In this document: positions 54,759 to 63,169 of the stretch, piece after piece | Numbering within the stretch: the stretch's first letter is position 1 | Layout of the letters: every line of letters starts with the position of its first letter | NCBI RefSeq assembly: GCF_013387465.1 | Contig: NZ_VYGV01000026.1 | Location: 62,001 to 126,000 of the forward strand | Direction of reading: 5' to 3' | Source of the DNA: Hydrogenophaga aromaticivorans | Lineage (GTDB): Bacteria > Pseudomonadota > Gammaproteobacteria > Burkholderiales > Burkholderiaceae_C | Length of the DNA: 64,000 nucleotides | Made by a program: the position numbers and the translations under genes | Notes under the pieces: generated by a model | Databases searched by the model: none | What the model saw: only the letters and a program-made list of their open reading frames with translations | Told to the model about the DNA's origin: nothing

Positions 54759-56087
54759 TCAGCGCACCAGCGCCGGCATCTTGTTGTTGAACGTCCAGTT
54801 GGGGATCAGGTACTGCATCGCGACGGCGTCGTCGCGCGCGCCCAGGCCGTGTTGCTGGTAGAGCGCGTGCGCCTGCCGCACCTTGTCCATGTCCAGCTCC
54901 ACGCCCAGGCCCGGTTTCGCGGGCACGTCCACAAAACCGCCCTGGATCTGCAGCGGTTCCTTGGTCAGGCCCTGGCCGTCCTGCCAGATCCAGTGGGTGT
55001 CGATCGCGGTCACCTTGCCCGGCGCGGCGGCGGCGCAGTGGGTGAACATGGCGAGCGAGACGTCGAAGTGGTTGTTGGAGTGCGAACCCCAGGTCAGGTC
55101 GTGCATCTGGCAGAGCTGGGCCACGCGCACCGAGCCCTGCAGGGTCCAGAAATGCGGGTCGGCCAGCGGGATGTCGACCGACTGCTGCACCAGGCTGTGC
55201 GCCATCTCGCGCCAGTCGGTGGCGACCATGTTGGTGGCGGTGGGCAGGCCGGTGGCGCGCTTGAACTCGGCCATAACCTCGCGACCGGAGAACACGCCCT
55301 CGGCGCCACACGGGTCTTCGGCGTAGGCCAGGGTGTTGCGGTGGTCGCGCAGCAGGCGCACGGCGTCTTTCAGCAGCCAGCCGCCGTTGGGGTCGAGCGT
55401 CACGCGCGCCTGCGGAAAGCGCTCGTGCAGCGCGACGATGGCCTCGACCTCGTCTTCGCCACGCAGCACACCGCCCTTGAGCTTGAAGTCCTGGAAACCG
55501 TAACGCGCCTGGGCGGCTTCGGCCAGCTTCACCACCGCCTCGGGCGTGAGCGCGGCTTCGTGGCGCAAGCGCTGCCAGTCATCGGCCGCATCGGGCTCGC
55601 TGCGGTAGGCCAGGTCGGTCTGCTTGCGGTCGGCGATGTAGAACAGGTAACCCAGCATCTGCACGCGGTCGCGCTGCTGACCCTCGCCGAGCAGGGCCGC
55701 GACCGGCACACCGAGGTGCTGGCCCAACAGGTCGAGCAAGGCGGACTCCACGGCGGTCACGGCGTGGATGGTCACGCGCAGATCAAAGGTCTGGTTGCCG
55801 CGGCCGCCGCTGTCGCGCTCTGCAAAGCCGCTGCGCAGGCTGTTGAGCACGCGGTTCCAGGCGCCGATGGGCTGCCCTTCGATCAGGGGCCGTGCGTCTT
55901 CCAGCGTTTGGCGGATTTTTTCGCCGCCCGGCACCTCGCCCACGCCGGTGTGGCCCGACGAGTCGGTCAGGATCAGCAGGTTGCGGGTGAAAAACGGGCC
56001 GTGCGCGCCGCTCAGGTTGAGCAGCATGCCGTCGTGTCCCGCGACGGGGATCACTTGCAATCGGGTGACGGTGGGGGTGGCGTACAT
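54759..56087 (-). CDS. gudD: Glucarate dehydratase
   Basis: A 442-residue enolase-superfamily enzyme, close to the 446 of E. coli GudD. The catalytic lysine pair lies in FKLKGG, the metal ligands in LDPNGGWLL, YAEDPCGAEG and later ATNMVATDW, and the His-Asp partner in HSNNHFDVSLAMF. It dehydrates D-glucarate to 5-keto-4-deoxyglucarate. It is the first gene of a five-gene minus-strand operon. The ATG at 56087 matches the usual length; 56120 would add eleven residues. Confidence 0.94.
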   Translation of the reverse strand: MYATPTVTRLQVIPVAGHDGMLLNLSGAHGPFFTRNLLILTDSSGHTGVGEVPGGEKIRQTLEDARPLIEGQPIGAWNRVLNSLRSGFAERDSGGRGNQTFDLRVTIHAVTAVESALLDLLGQHLGVPVAALLGEGQQRDRVQMLGYLFYIADRKQTDLAYRSEPDAADDWQRLRHEAALTPEAVVKLAEAAQARYGFQDFKLKGGVLRGEDEVEAIVALHERFPQARVTLDPNGGWLLKDAVRLLRDHRNTLAYAEDPCGAEGVFSGREVMAEFKRATGLPTATNMVATDWREMAHSLVQQSVDIPLADPHFWTLQGSVRVAQLCQMHDLTWGSHSNNHFDVSLAMFTHCAAAAPGKVTAIDTHWIWQDGQGLTKEPLQIQGGFVDVPAKPGLGVELDMDKVRQAHALYQQHGLGARDDAVAMQYLIPNWTFNNKMPALVR

Positions 56088-56136
56088 GGGCGGTGCGTGA
56101 GGACAGGACAACAACGGCAAAACCGTTTCAGTTAAC

Positions 56137-56151
56137 AGTCATCATACATCT
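56137..56151. promoter_or_regulatory. Second, degenerate GntR/FadR-type operator candidate upstream of gudD
   Basis: Read on the minus strand, this 15-mer (AGATGTATGATGACT) agrees at 11 of 15 positions with the perfect repeat at 56982-56996. It lies 50 bases upstream of the gudD start, where a promoter would be expected. The match is by eye and weaker than the main site. Confidence 0.35.
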
Positions 56152-56206
56152 TAGGTGGACCCACCCCATCCGGGATAACCCTCGTCTCACCCCCTCCCTC
56201 ACGGCT

Positions 56207-56971
56207 TCAGGCCGCCTGGCTCTCGCTCTTGCGCAGGCGTTCGCGGCTGTTGGACAGGTGGGTGCGGATGGCCGCGCGGGCGCTGTCCACGTCCTGGTCC
56301 CGGATCGCGTTGTAGATGCTCTCGTGTTCCAGGTGCACGCGCCGCAGGTACATCAGGCGGTTCGGGTCCTGGACCGCGGCGGTGGCCAGGCGCACCCGCG
56401 GAAACACACCCGGACCGAGCGAATTCATGACTTCGGCGAAGTGGCTGTTCTGGGTCGCCAGCGCGATCTCGCGGTGGAACTGGAAGTCGGCGTTGGCGGC
56501 GTCCTGCCCGGCCTCGATGGCTTCGGAGAAGGCATCCAGGGCGGCCTGCATGCTGACCAGATTCGCCTCGGTGCGGCGCGCTGCCGCGATGGCCGCGGCC
56601 TCGGTCTCGACGCCGATGCGCAGCTCCAGCAACGCAATGGTGTCGCGCAAGGTGCCCAGCTGCTCGGGCCGGATGCGGAACGGCGCGCTCTCCTCCACCT
56701 TCAGCACGAAGGTGCCGATGCCGTGGCGGGTCTCGGCCATATTGACCGCCTGCAGGGAGGAGATGGCTTCGCGCACCACGGTGCGGCTGACGCCGAACTC
56801 TTCCATGATGGACGCCTCCTTGGGCAGCTTGGTGCCCGGCGGATAGTCACCACCGCGGATGCGGCCGACCAGCACCTGCGCCAGCTCGGACGACAGGGTG
56901 CGCGATTTGTTGCTGCGACTGGAGAGATCCCGGTTCATTAGGGTAAGCCCGATGTTTGCTGCTGGAGTCAT
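56207..56971 (-). CDS. FadR-subfamily GntR regulator
   Basis: A 254-residue protein with an N-terminal winged helix (YPPGTKLPKEASIMEEFGVSRTVVREAISSLQAVNM) and a FadR C-terminal ligand domain (RIGVETEAAAIAAARR, FQFHREIALATQN, HLEHESIYNAI). It sits between the gudD operon and the TRAP transporter genes and probably represses both until an aldarate or uronate is present. ATG at 56938 (MNRDLSS) is an alternative start. Confidence 0.92.
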   Translation of the reverse strand: MTPAANIGLTLMNRDLSSRSNKSRTLSSELAQVLVGRIRGGDYPPGTKLPKEASIMEEFGVSRTVVREAISSLQAVNMAETRHGIGTFVLKVEESAPFRIRPEQLGTLRDTIALLELRIGVETEAAAIAAARRTEANLVSMQAALDAFSEAIEAGQDAANADFQFHREIALATQNSHFAEVMNSLGPGVFPRVRLATAAVQDPNRLMYLRRVHLEHESIYNAIRDQDVDSARAAIRTHLSNSRERLRKSESQAA

Positions 56972-56983
56972 CTGCTAGATTAG

Positions 56984-56994
56984 TTGTACGACAA
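56984..56994. promoter_or_regulatory. FadR-type operator
   Basis: TTGTACGACAA fits the FadR-subfamily consensus TnGTnnnACnA exactly and is the centre of a perfect 15-base inverted repeat (AGTTGTACGACAACT, 56982-56996). It lies in the divergent region, 13 bases before the regulator start and about 125 bases before the TRAP receptor gene. Confidence 0.75.
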
Positions 56995-57121
56995 CTGATG
57001 ATGAGATGTTCGCAACCAATGTAGCAGATGCATCGCCTTGTTGAATAGGTCGTTCACCCTCTGATTCGCCTGAATCCCTTACCCCTTCAAACCAGCGCCC
57101 CGGCGCCCAGGAGATACCGAG

Positions 57122-58102
57122 ATGACATTCCGCAGAACCCTGATCCAGCTCGCCGTGGCCACAGCGGGCACCTGTGTGTTCGGCCTGGCTTCGGCGCAGA
57201 CCGTGCTCAAGGCCGCCGACGTGCACCCCGCCGGTTACCCCACCGTGGTGGCGGTGGAGGCCATGGGCAAAAAGCTCGAAGCCGCCAGCCAGGGCCGCTA
57301 CAAGTTCCAGATGTTCCCGGGCAGCGTACTGGGTGACGAAAAGGCCATGATCGAGCAGACCCAGGTCGGCGCGATCCAGCTGCTGCGCACTTCGCTGGGG
57401 CCCGTCGGCCCGGTGGTGCCCGAGGTGAACGTGTTCAACATGCCCTTCGTGTTCCGCGACGTGGCCCACATGCGCGCCGTGATCGACGGTCCGATCGGCC
57501 AGGAACTGCTGGACAAGATCAGCGCCAGCCCGGCCAAGATAGTCGCTTTGGCCTGGATGGACGGCGGCAGCCGCAGCCTCTACACCAAGAAGCCGGTGCG
57601 CACCCCCGCCGACCTCAAGGGCCAGAAGATCCGCATGATGGGCAACCCGCTGTTCGTCGACACCATGAACGCCATGGGCGGCAACGGCATCGCCATGGGT
57701 TACGGCGAGGTGTTCACCGCGATCCAGACCGGTGTGGTCGATGGCGCGGAAAACAACCCGCCCAGCCTGTACACCGCCAACCACTTCAAGGCCGGCGCCA
57801 AGTACTACACCCAGACCAACCACCTGATCATTCCCGAGATCCTGGTGATGTCCAGGGTAGCCTGGGACAAGCTCACGCCCGCCGACCAGACGCTGATGAA
57901 GAAGCTGGGTCGCGAAGCCCAGCTGGAGCAGCGCAAGCTCTGGGACGCCGCCGTGGCCGACTACAGCGCCAAGCTCAAGGCCGAGGGCGTGGAGTTCATC
58001 GCCATCGACAACAAGCCTTTCTTTGACGCCACCGCCCCGGTGCGCGCCAAGTACGGCGCCCAGTTTGCCGACCTGATGAAGCGCATCGGCGACGTCAAGT
58101 AA
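57122..58102 (+). CDS. dctP: TRAP transporter substrate-binding protein (DctP)
   Basis: A 326-residue periplasmic receptor with signal peptide (LAVATAGTCVFGLASA) and the DctP-family blocks GRYKFQMFPGSVLGDEKAMIEQTQVG, DLKGQKIRMMGNPLFVDTMNAMGG and FTAIQTGVVDGAENNPPS. The arginine of KIRMMGNP binds the carboxylate of the ligand. The context points to a hexuronate or aldarate. The three TRAP genes run together from here. Confidence 0.93.
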   Translation: MTFRRTLIQLAVATAGTCVFGLASAQTVLKAADVHPAGYPTVVAVEAMGKKLEAASQGRYKFQMFPGSVLGDEKAMIEQTQVGAIQLLRTSLGPVGPVVPEVNVFNMPFVFRDVAHMRAVIDGPIGQELLDKISASPAKIVALAWMDGGSRSLYTKKPVRTPADLKGQKIRMMGNPLFVDTMNAMGGNGIAMGYGEVFTAIQTGVVDGAENNPPSLYTANHFKAGAKYYTQTNHLIIPEILVMSRVAWDKLTPADQTLMKKLGREAQLEQRKLWDAAVADYSAKLKAEGVEFIAIDNKPFFDATAPVRAKYGAQFADLMKRIGDVK

Positions 58103-58176
58103 GCCCGCGCCCTCCGCCCGCTGCCCCTCCAGTCACCCCGGCCCCGCGCCGGGGTGCCGCTTGCAGAAAACGATCC

Positions 58177-58728
58177 ATGAAATCCCTCTACGTCGCGGCG
58201 ATGGACCGCCTCTACCTGGCCTGCATCTGGGCCGCCGGCGTGGCCATCGTGTGCATGTCGCTGATCATTCCCTGGGGTGTTTTCACGCGCTATGTGCTGG
58301 GTACCGGCTCGCAGTGGCCCGAGCCCATCGCCATCCTGCTCATGATGGTGTTCACCTTCATCGGTGCGGCCGCGGCCTACCGCGCCAACGCCCACATCGC
58401 CGTGACCATGCTCACCGACGTACTGCCGCCACCCCTGCGCGCGCTGTGCGCCTGGTTGGTGGACTTGTGCATGGCCGCGGCCTGCGCCTTCGTGGCCTGG
58501 TACGGCACCAGCCTCAGCCTGGGCACCATGGGGCAGTCGATCAGCGAACTGCCCTGGCTGCCGGTGGGCGTGACCTACGCTGCCTTGCCGCTGGGCTCGC
58601 TGTTCACGCTGCTGTTCGTGATCGAGCGGCGCTGGATAGGCCCGCAGGACCACCGCCGGCTGATGCGCTACGAAGAACCGGAAAAGACCGACCGGGGCGC
58701 CGCCCTGGCCCACGGGGAGAGCCGCTGA
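58177..58728 (+). CDS. dctQ: TRAP transporter small permease (DctQ)
   Basis: A 183-residue four-helix membrane protein of the DctQ type, beginning DRLYLACIWAAGVAIVCMSLIIPWGVFTRYVLG and with WPEPIAILLMMVFTFIGAAAAYR. It bridges the receptor and the large permease. Its stop overlaps the dctM start as TGATG. Confidence 0.92.
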   Translation: MKSLYVAAMDRLYLACIWAAGVAIVCMSLIIPWGVFTRYVLGTGSQWPEPIAILLMMVFTFIGAAAAYRANAHIAVTMLTDVLPPPLRALCAWLVDLCMAAACAFVAWYGTSLSLGTMGQSISELPWLPVGVTYAALPLGSLFTLLFVIERRWIGPQDHRRLMRYEEPEKTDRGAALAHGESR

Positions 58729-60011
58729 TGGACGCGTTCGTGCTGATCGGCAGCTTCATGCTGCTCATGGTGCTGGGCGTGCCCATCGCCTTCTCGCTCG
58801 GGCTCGCTGCGCTGGTGGGGGCCCTCTACATCGACATCCCGCTCGACGCGGTGATGATCCAGATCGCTTCGGGCGTGAACAAGTTTTCGCTGCTCGCGAT
58901 TCCCTTCTTCGTGCTGGCCGGCGCCATCATGGCCGAGGGCGGCATGGCGAGGCGCCTGGTCGCTTTCGCCGGCGTGCTGATCGGTTTCGTGCGCGGCGGC
59001 CTGTCGCTGGTCAACATCCTGGCCTCCACCTTCTTTGGCGCGATCTCCGGGTCCTCCGTGGCCGACACCGCTTCGGTCGGCTCGGTGCTGATCCCCGAGA
59101 TGGAGCGCAAAGGCTACCCGCGCGACTTCGCCACCGCGGTCACGGTCAGCGGCTCGGTGCAGGCCATCCTGATCCCGCCCAGCCACAACGCGGTGCTGTA
59201 TTCGCTCGCGGCCGGCGGCACGGTGAGCATCGCTGCGCTGTTCATGGCCGGCGTGTTGCCCGGCCTGCTGATGGGGCTGACGCTCGCGGTGCTGTGCCTG
59301 TACAAGGCGAAGAAACACGGCTACCCCAAGGGCGAGGTGATTCCGCTGAAGCAGGCGCTGAAGATCTGTGGCGAAGCCATGTGGGGCCTGATGACCATGG
59401 TCATCATCCTGGGCGGCATCCTGTCGGGCGTTTTCACGGCCAACGAGTCGGCCTCGATCGCGGTGGTCTGGGCTTTCTTCGTCACGATGTTCATCTACCG
59501 CGACTACAAGTGGAGCGACCTGCCCAAGCTGATGCACCGCACCGTGAAGACCGTGACCATCGTCATGATCCTGATCGGCTTTGCCGCCGCCTTCGGCTAC
59601 ATCATGACGCTGATGATGATCCCGCTGCGGGTCACCAGCTTCCTCACCGCGCTGTCGGACAACAAGTACGTGATCCTGGCGCTGATCAACGTGCTGCTGA
59701 TCGTGCTGGGCACGCTGATGGACATGTCACCGCTGATCCTGATCCTCACGCCCATCCTGTTGCCGGTGGTGAAGATGATGGGCGTGGACCCGGTGCACTT
59801 CGGCATGATCATGATGGTCAACCTGGGCATCGGCCTGATCACGCCGCCGGTGGGCACCGTGCTCTTCGTGGGCAGTGCGATCGCCAAGCTCAAGATCGGC
59901 GTGGTCTCCAAGGCGCTCATGCCGTTTTTCGTGGCGCTGTTCGTGGTGCTGCTGATGGTGACCTACCTGCCCTGGCTGTCGCTGTGGCTGCCGCGCACGC
60001 TGGGCCTGTGA
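58728..60011 (+). CDS. dctM: TRAP transporter large permease (DctM)
   Basis: A 427-residue protein with about twelve hydrophobic segments and DctM signatures: VLGVPIAFSLGLAALVG, LAIPFFVLAGAIMAEGGMARRL, FFGAISGSSVADTASVGSVLIPEM and LGIGLITPPVGTVLFVGSAIA. It forms the sodium-driven channel with DctQ. It is followed 11 bases later by a lactonase gene on the same transcript. Confidence 0.94.
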   Translation: MDAFVLIGSFMLLMVLGVPIAFSLGLAALVGALYIDIPLDAVMIQIASGVNKFSLLAIPFFVLAGAIMAEGGMARRLVAFAGVLIGFVRGGLSLVNILASTFFGAISGSSVADTASVGSVLIPEMERKGYPRDFATAVTVSGSVQAILIPPSHNAVLYSLAAGGTVSIAALFMAGVLPGLLMGLTLAVLCLYKAKKHGYPKGEVIPLKQALKICGEAMWGLMTMVIILGGILSGVFTANESASIAVVWAFFVTMFIYRDYKWSDLPKLMHRTVKTVTIVMILIGFAAAFGYIMTLMMIPLRVTSFLTALSDNKYVILALINVLLIVLGTLMDMSPLILILTPILLPVVKMMGVDPVHFGMIMMVNLGIGLITPPVGTVLFVGSAIAKLKIGVVSKALMPFFVALFVVLLMVTYLPWLSLWLPRTLGL

Positions 60012-60022
60012 GACCCGAAGCC

Positions 60023-61036
60023 ATGACACAGCGCTTCGTTTTCATCTCGCACGCCGACAGCGGCGACGTGCACACCCTCGCACTTGACGCCGACGGCGAC
60101 TTGCGGCCGGAGTCCTCCGTCACGCTCGGCGGCACGCTCATGCCCATGGCACTGAGCCCCAGCGGGCGCTGGCTCTACGTGGCCCGGCGCAGCGAACCCC
60201 TGGCCGTGGTCACGCTCGCCATCGACGCCACCACCGGCCAGCTGCAGCCCCTGGGCGAAGCCACCCTGCCCGGCAGCATGGCCTACGTCTCTACCGACCC
60301 CAGCGGGCGCTGGCTGTTCGCGGCCTCGTACCCGGCCAACTGCGTGAGCGTGAGCCCCATCGCGCCCACCGGCATCGCAGGCGATGTGTTGCAGCTCGTG
60401 CCCACGCCGCCCCATGCACATTGCATCCTGAGTGCGCCCGACAACCGCCATGTGCTGGCCACCAGCCTGGGCGGCGACCAGGTGCTGCAGTTCCGCTTCG
60501 ATGCCACCACCGGCCAGCTCAGCACCAACACACCGCCGGCCTGGCCGCAGCGTCCCGGCGCCGGTCCGCGCCACATCCGCTTCCACCCCCACGGGCGTTT
60601 CGTCTACCTGCTCAACGAGCTGGACGCCACGCTCGACGTGCTGGCCTACGACGCACCAACCGGCACACTCGCGCACCTGCAGACGCTGCCCACCGTGCCA
60701 CCCGGCTTCAGCGGCCCACCCTCCGCGGCCGACCTGCACCTCACGCCCGATGGCCGCTGGCTCTACACCAGCGAACGCGGCAGCAGCACCCTGGCCACCT
60801 TTGCGGTGGACGCCAGCTCCGGGCACGTCGAGCCCCGGGGTCACACGGCCACCGAAAGCGGCCCGCGCGGCTTCGCCATCACGCCCGACGGCCAGCACCT
60901 GCTCGCCGTGGGCCAGCTCTCGCACCACCTGAGCCGCTACCGCATTCACCCGGCCACCGGCTCGCTGACCCTGCAGCAGCGCCTGCCCATGGGCCAGAAC
61001 CCCAACTGGATCACGTTCAGCCACCCGGCTCGATGA
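60023..61036 (+). CDS. Beta-propeller lactonase family protein
   Basis: A 337-residue seven-bladed propeller of the YbhE/Pgl type, with repeated blade motifs SPSGRWLYVARR, DPSGRWLFAASYP, HPHGRFVYLLNELD and TPDGRWLYTSERG. It has no signal peptide. Beside a uronate pathway it most likely opens the galactaro- or glucarolactone that the uronate dehydrogenase makes, rather than 6-phosphogluconolactone. It follows dctM by 11 bases. Confidence 0.88.
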   Translation: MTQRFVFISHADSGDVHTLALDADGDLRPESSVTLGGTLMPMALSPSGRWLYVARRSEPLAVVTLAIDATTGQLQPLGEATLPGSMAYVSTDPSGRWLFAASYPANCVSVSPIAPTGIAGDVLQLVPTPPHAHCILSAPDNRHVLATSLGGDQVLQFRFDATTGQLSTNTPPAWPQRPGAGPRHIRFHPHGRFVYLLNELDATLDVLAYDAPTGTLAHLQTLPTVPPGFSGPPSAADLHLTPDGRWLYTSERGSSTLATFAVDASSGHVEPRGHTATESGPRGFAITPDGQHLLAVGQLSHHLSRYRIHPATGSLTLQQRLPMGQNPNWITFSHPAR

Positions 61037-61064
61037 GCCACACACCCCCCCGGAGCACCACCCC

Positions 61065-62039
61065 ATGAAATTTGCCAGACGCACCCTCTGCCTGTCGCTC
61101 GGCGCCGCCGCCCTGATGCCCCTCGCCAGCTGGGCCCAGGACTGGCCCGGCAAGCAGCCCATCCGGATCGTGGTGCCCTTCCCCGCTGGTGGCACGTCCG
61201 ACGTGCTCGCGCGCCTGATCAGTCTGAAGATGACCGAGAAGCTCGGCCAGACCGTGCTGGTGGAAAACCGGGCCGGCAACGCCGGCAACCTGGGTGCCGA
61301 TCTGGTGGCCAAGTCGCCCGCCGATGGCTACACCTTCGTGCTGATGGACGTGGGCAACCTCACCATCAGCCCGGCGCTCTACAAGCTGCCCTTCGACGTC
61401 ATCAAAGACTTCGTCCCGGTGGCCATGGTCGGCTATTCGCCGCACCTGCTGGTGGTGAGCACCAAGGTGCCGGCCAGCAACATCGCTGAACTGATCAAGT
61501 ACGCCAAGGCCAACCCCGGCAAGCTGAATTTCGCCGCCGCGGCCGGCATGGGCAGCGCGCCCCACATGGCGGGTGTGCAGTTTGCCCGGCGCAACGGCAT
61601 CCAGTGGAACTACGTGCCCTACAAGGGCGGCTCGCAAGCCATGACCGACCTGGTCGGCGGCCACATGGACGTCACCTTCAACGGCATGGTCGCCACCTAC
61701 CCGCACGTCAAGGCCGGCAAGCTCAAGCTGCTGGCCGTTTCCAGCGCCAAGCGCTTCGGCGAACTGGGTGACGTGCCCACCGTCAGCGAGAGCGTGCCCA
61801 ACTTCCTGACCGGCAGCTGGCAAGGCCTGCTGGCCCCGGCCGGCACGCCGCCGGCCATCGTGAACGCGGTGCACGCCGAGGTGCAACGCATCACCGCGCT
61901 GCCCGACATCAAGGAAAAGCTGCAGTCCCTCGGACTGGAACCGTCGCACATGAGCGCGGCCGATTTCAGTGCCTGGATCAAGGCCGAAATCCCTGCGATG
62001 GCGCAGATCGTGCGCGAAGAAAAGATCACCCTCGAATAA
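61065..62039 (+). CDS. Bug/TctC-type receptor, first of two
   Basis: A 324-residue periplasmic protein with signal peptide (LCLSLGAAALMPLASWAQ) and Bug blocks PIRIVVPFPAGGTSDVLARLIS, VENRAGNAGNLGADLVA and YVPYKGGSQAMTDLVGG. It has no TctAB partners. It lies in the plus-strand uronate unit, 28 bases after the lactonase gene, so a sugar acid is the likely ligand. Confidence 0.92.
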   Translation: MKFARRTLCLSLGAAALMPLASWAQDWPGKQPIRIVVPFPAGGTSDVLARLISLKMTEKLGQTVLVENRAGNAGNLGADLVAKSPADGYTFVLMDVGNLTISPALYKLPFDVIKDFVPVAMVGYSPHLLVVSTKVPASNIAELIKYAKANPGKLNFAAAAGMGSAPHMAGVQFARRNGIQWNYVPYKGGSQAMTDLVGGHMDVTFNGMVATYPHVKAGKLKLLAVSSAKRFGELGDVPTVSESVPNFLTGSWQGLLAPAGTPPAIVNAVHAEVQRITALPDIKEKLQSLGLEPSHMSAADFSAWIKAEIPAMAQIVREEKITLE

Positions 62040-62094
62040 GCCCCTCGGCGGCGCCCCCGGGCGCCGCGTTCCTGTACCCACCGGAGACACCACC

Positions 62095-63051
62095 ATGAAA
62101 AAATCCCTCATCACCCTGCTCGTGGCCGCGTCCACCAGCCTCAGCGCCTTCGCCTGGCCCGACAAACCCATCACCCTGGTCGTGCCCTTCCCGCCTGGCG
62201 GTTCCACCGACCTGATCGCGCGCACGCTGTCGGGCAAGATGGGCGAGAAGCTCGGCGGCGCCACCGTGGTCGTGGAGAACAAGGCCGGCGCCACCGGCAC
62301 CATCGGCGCCACCTACATCGCGCGCGCGCCGGCCGACGGCCACACACTGTTCGTCTCTTCGCTCGGCCCCTTCGTGATCGCGCCGCACCTGTTCAAGGTG
62401 CAGTACGACGCCCTCAAGGACCTGGAGCCGATCACGGTGGTCGTTCAGGCGCCCAACGTGCTGGTGGTGCCCGCTGCCTCGGAACGCAAATCGGTTGCCG
62501 AAGTGATCGCCCACCAGAAGGCCAACCCGGGCAAGATGAGCTTCGCATCGTCCGGCAACGGCAGCAGCGACCACCTCACCGCCGAACTCTTCTGGCAACA
62601 GACCGGTACCAGCGGCGTGCACGTGCCTTACAAGGGCGGTGGCCCGGTGATGAGCGACCTGCTGGGCAACCAGGTGGAATCGTCGTTCATGAACATCAAC
62701 ACCGCCATGCCGCAGATCAAGGCCGGCAAGCTGCGCGCCCTGGCCATCACCAGCGCCAAACGCTCGCCGCTGCTGCCCGACGTGCCCACGCTGGAAGAAA
62801 GCGGCGTGAAGGACGCCAACGTGCAGTCCTGGCAGGCCGTGGCTGCGCCCAAGGGCTTGCCCGTCGACGTGAAGAAGCGCATCCACGACGCCATCGTCGC
62901 GAGCATCAACGACCCCGCCGTGACGCCGAAGCTGCTGGAGCTGGGCTTCGAGGTGGTGCTCAACACGCCCGAGCAGTTCGCGGCCTTCCAGGCGTCGGAA
63001 TACGCGCGCTGGCAGAAACTGATCACGAGCCGGAACATCAAAGCAGATTGA
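62095..63051 (+). CDS. Bug/TctC-type receptor, second of two
   Basis: A 318-residue paralogue of the preceding receptor: signal peptide (SLITLLVAASTSLSAFA), PITLVVPFPPGGSTDLIARTLS, VENKAGATGTIGATYIA and HVPYKGGGPVMSDLLGN. It starts 55 bases after the first one. The two differ enough in sequence to be old duplicates that may recognise different acids. CCGGAGACACC precedes the ATG. Confidence 0.92.
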   Translation: MKKSLITLLVAASTSLSAFAWPDKPITLVVPFPPGGSTDLIARTLSGKMGEKLGGATVVVENKAGATGTIGATYIARAPADGHTLFVSSLGPFVIAPHLFKVQYDALKDLEPITVVVQAPNVLVVPAASERKSVAEVIAHQKANPGKMSFASSGNGSSDHLTAELFWQQTGTSGVHVPYKGGGPVMSDLLGNQVESSFMNINTAMPQIKAGKLRALAITSAKRSPLLPDVPTLEESGVKDANVQSWQAVAAPKGLPVDVKKRIHDAIVASINDPAVTPKLLELGFEVVLNTPEQFAAFQASEYARWQKLITSRNIKAD

Positions 63052-63060
63052 CTTGGCCCA

Positions 63061-63137
63061 CCCCCGCCGCGCTGCGCGCGACCCCCTCAAGGGGGCGGCG
63101 CTGGCGGCCCGGCAAAGCCGGTTCCGCGGCGCCCTGG
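63061..63137. repeat. GC-rich dispersed intergenic repeat, copy B
   Basis: This 77-base stretch is the inverse counterpart of the element at 49081-49161: shared parts include CCGGCTTTGCCGG-like and CCCTCAAGGGGG stems and the CAGGGCGCCGC end. It fills most of the gap between the second Bug receptor and the galactarate dehydratase gene. Confidence 0.7.
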
Positions 63138-63169
63138 GCGTTGGCTCCCCCCTCTTTCGCAACGTTGTC

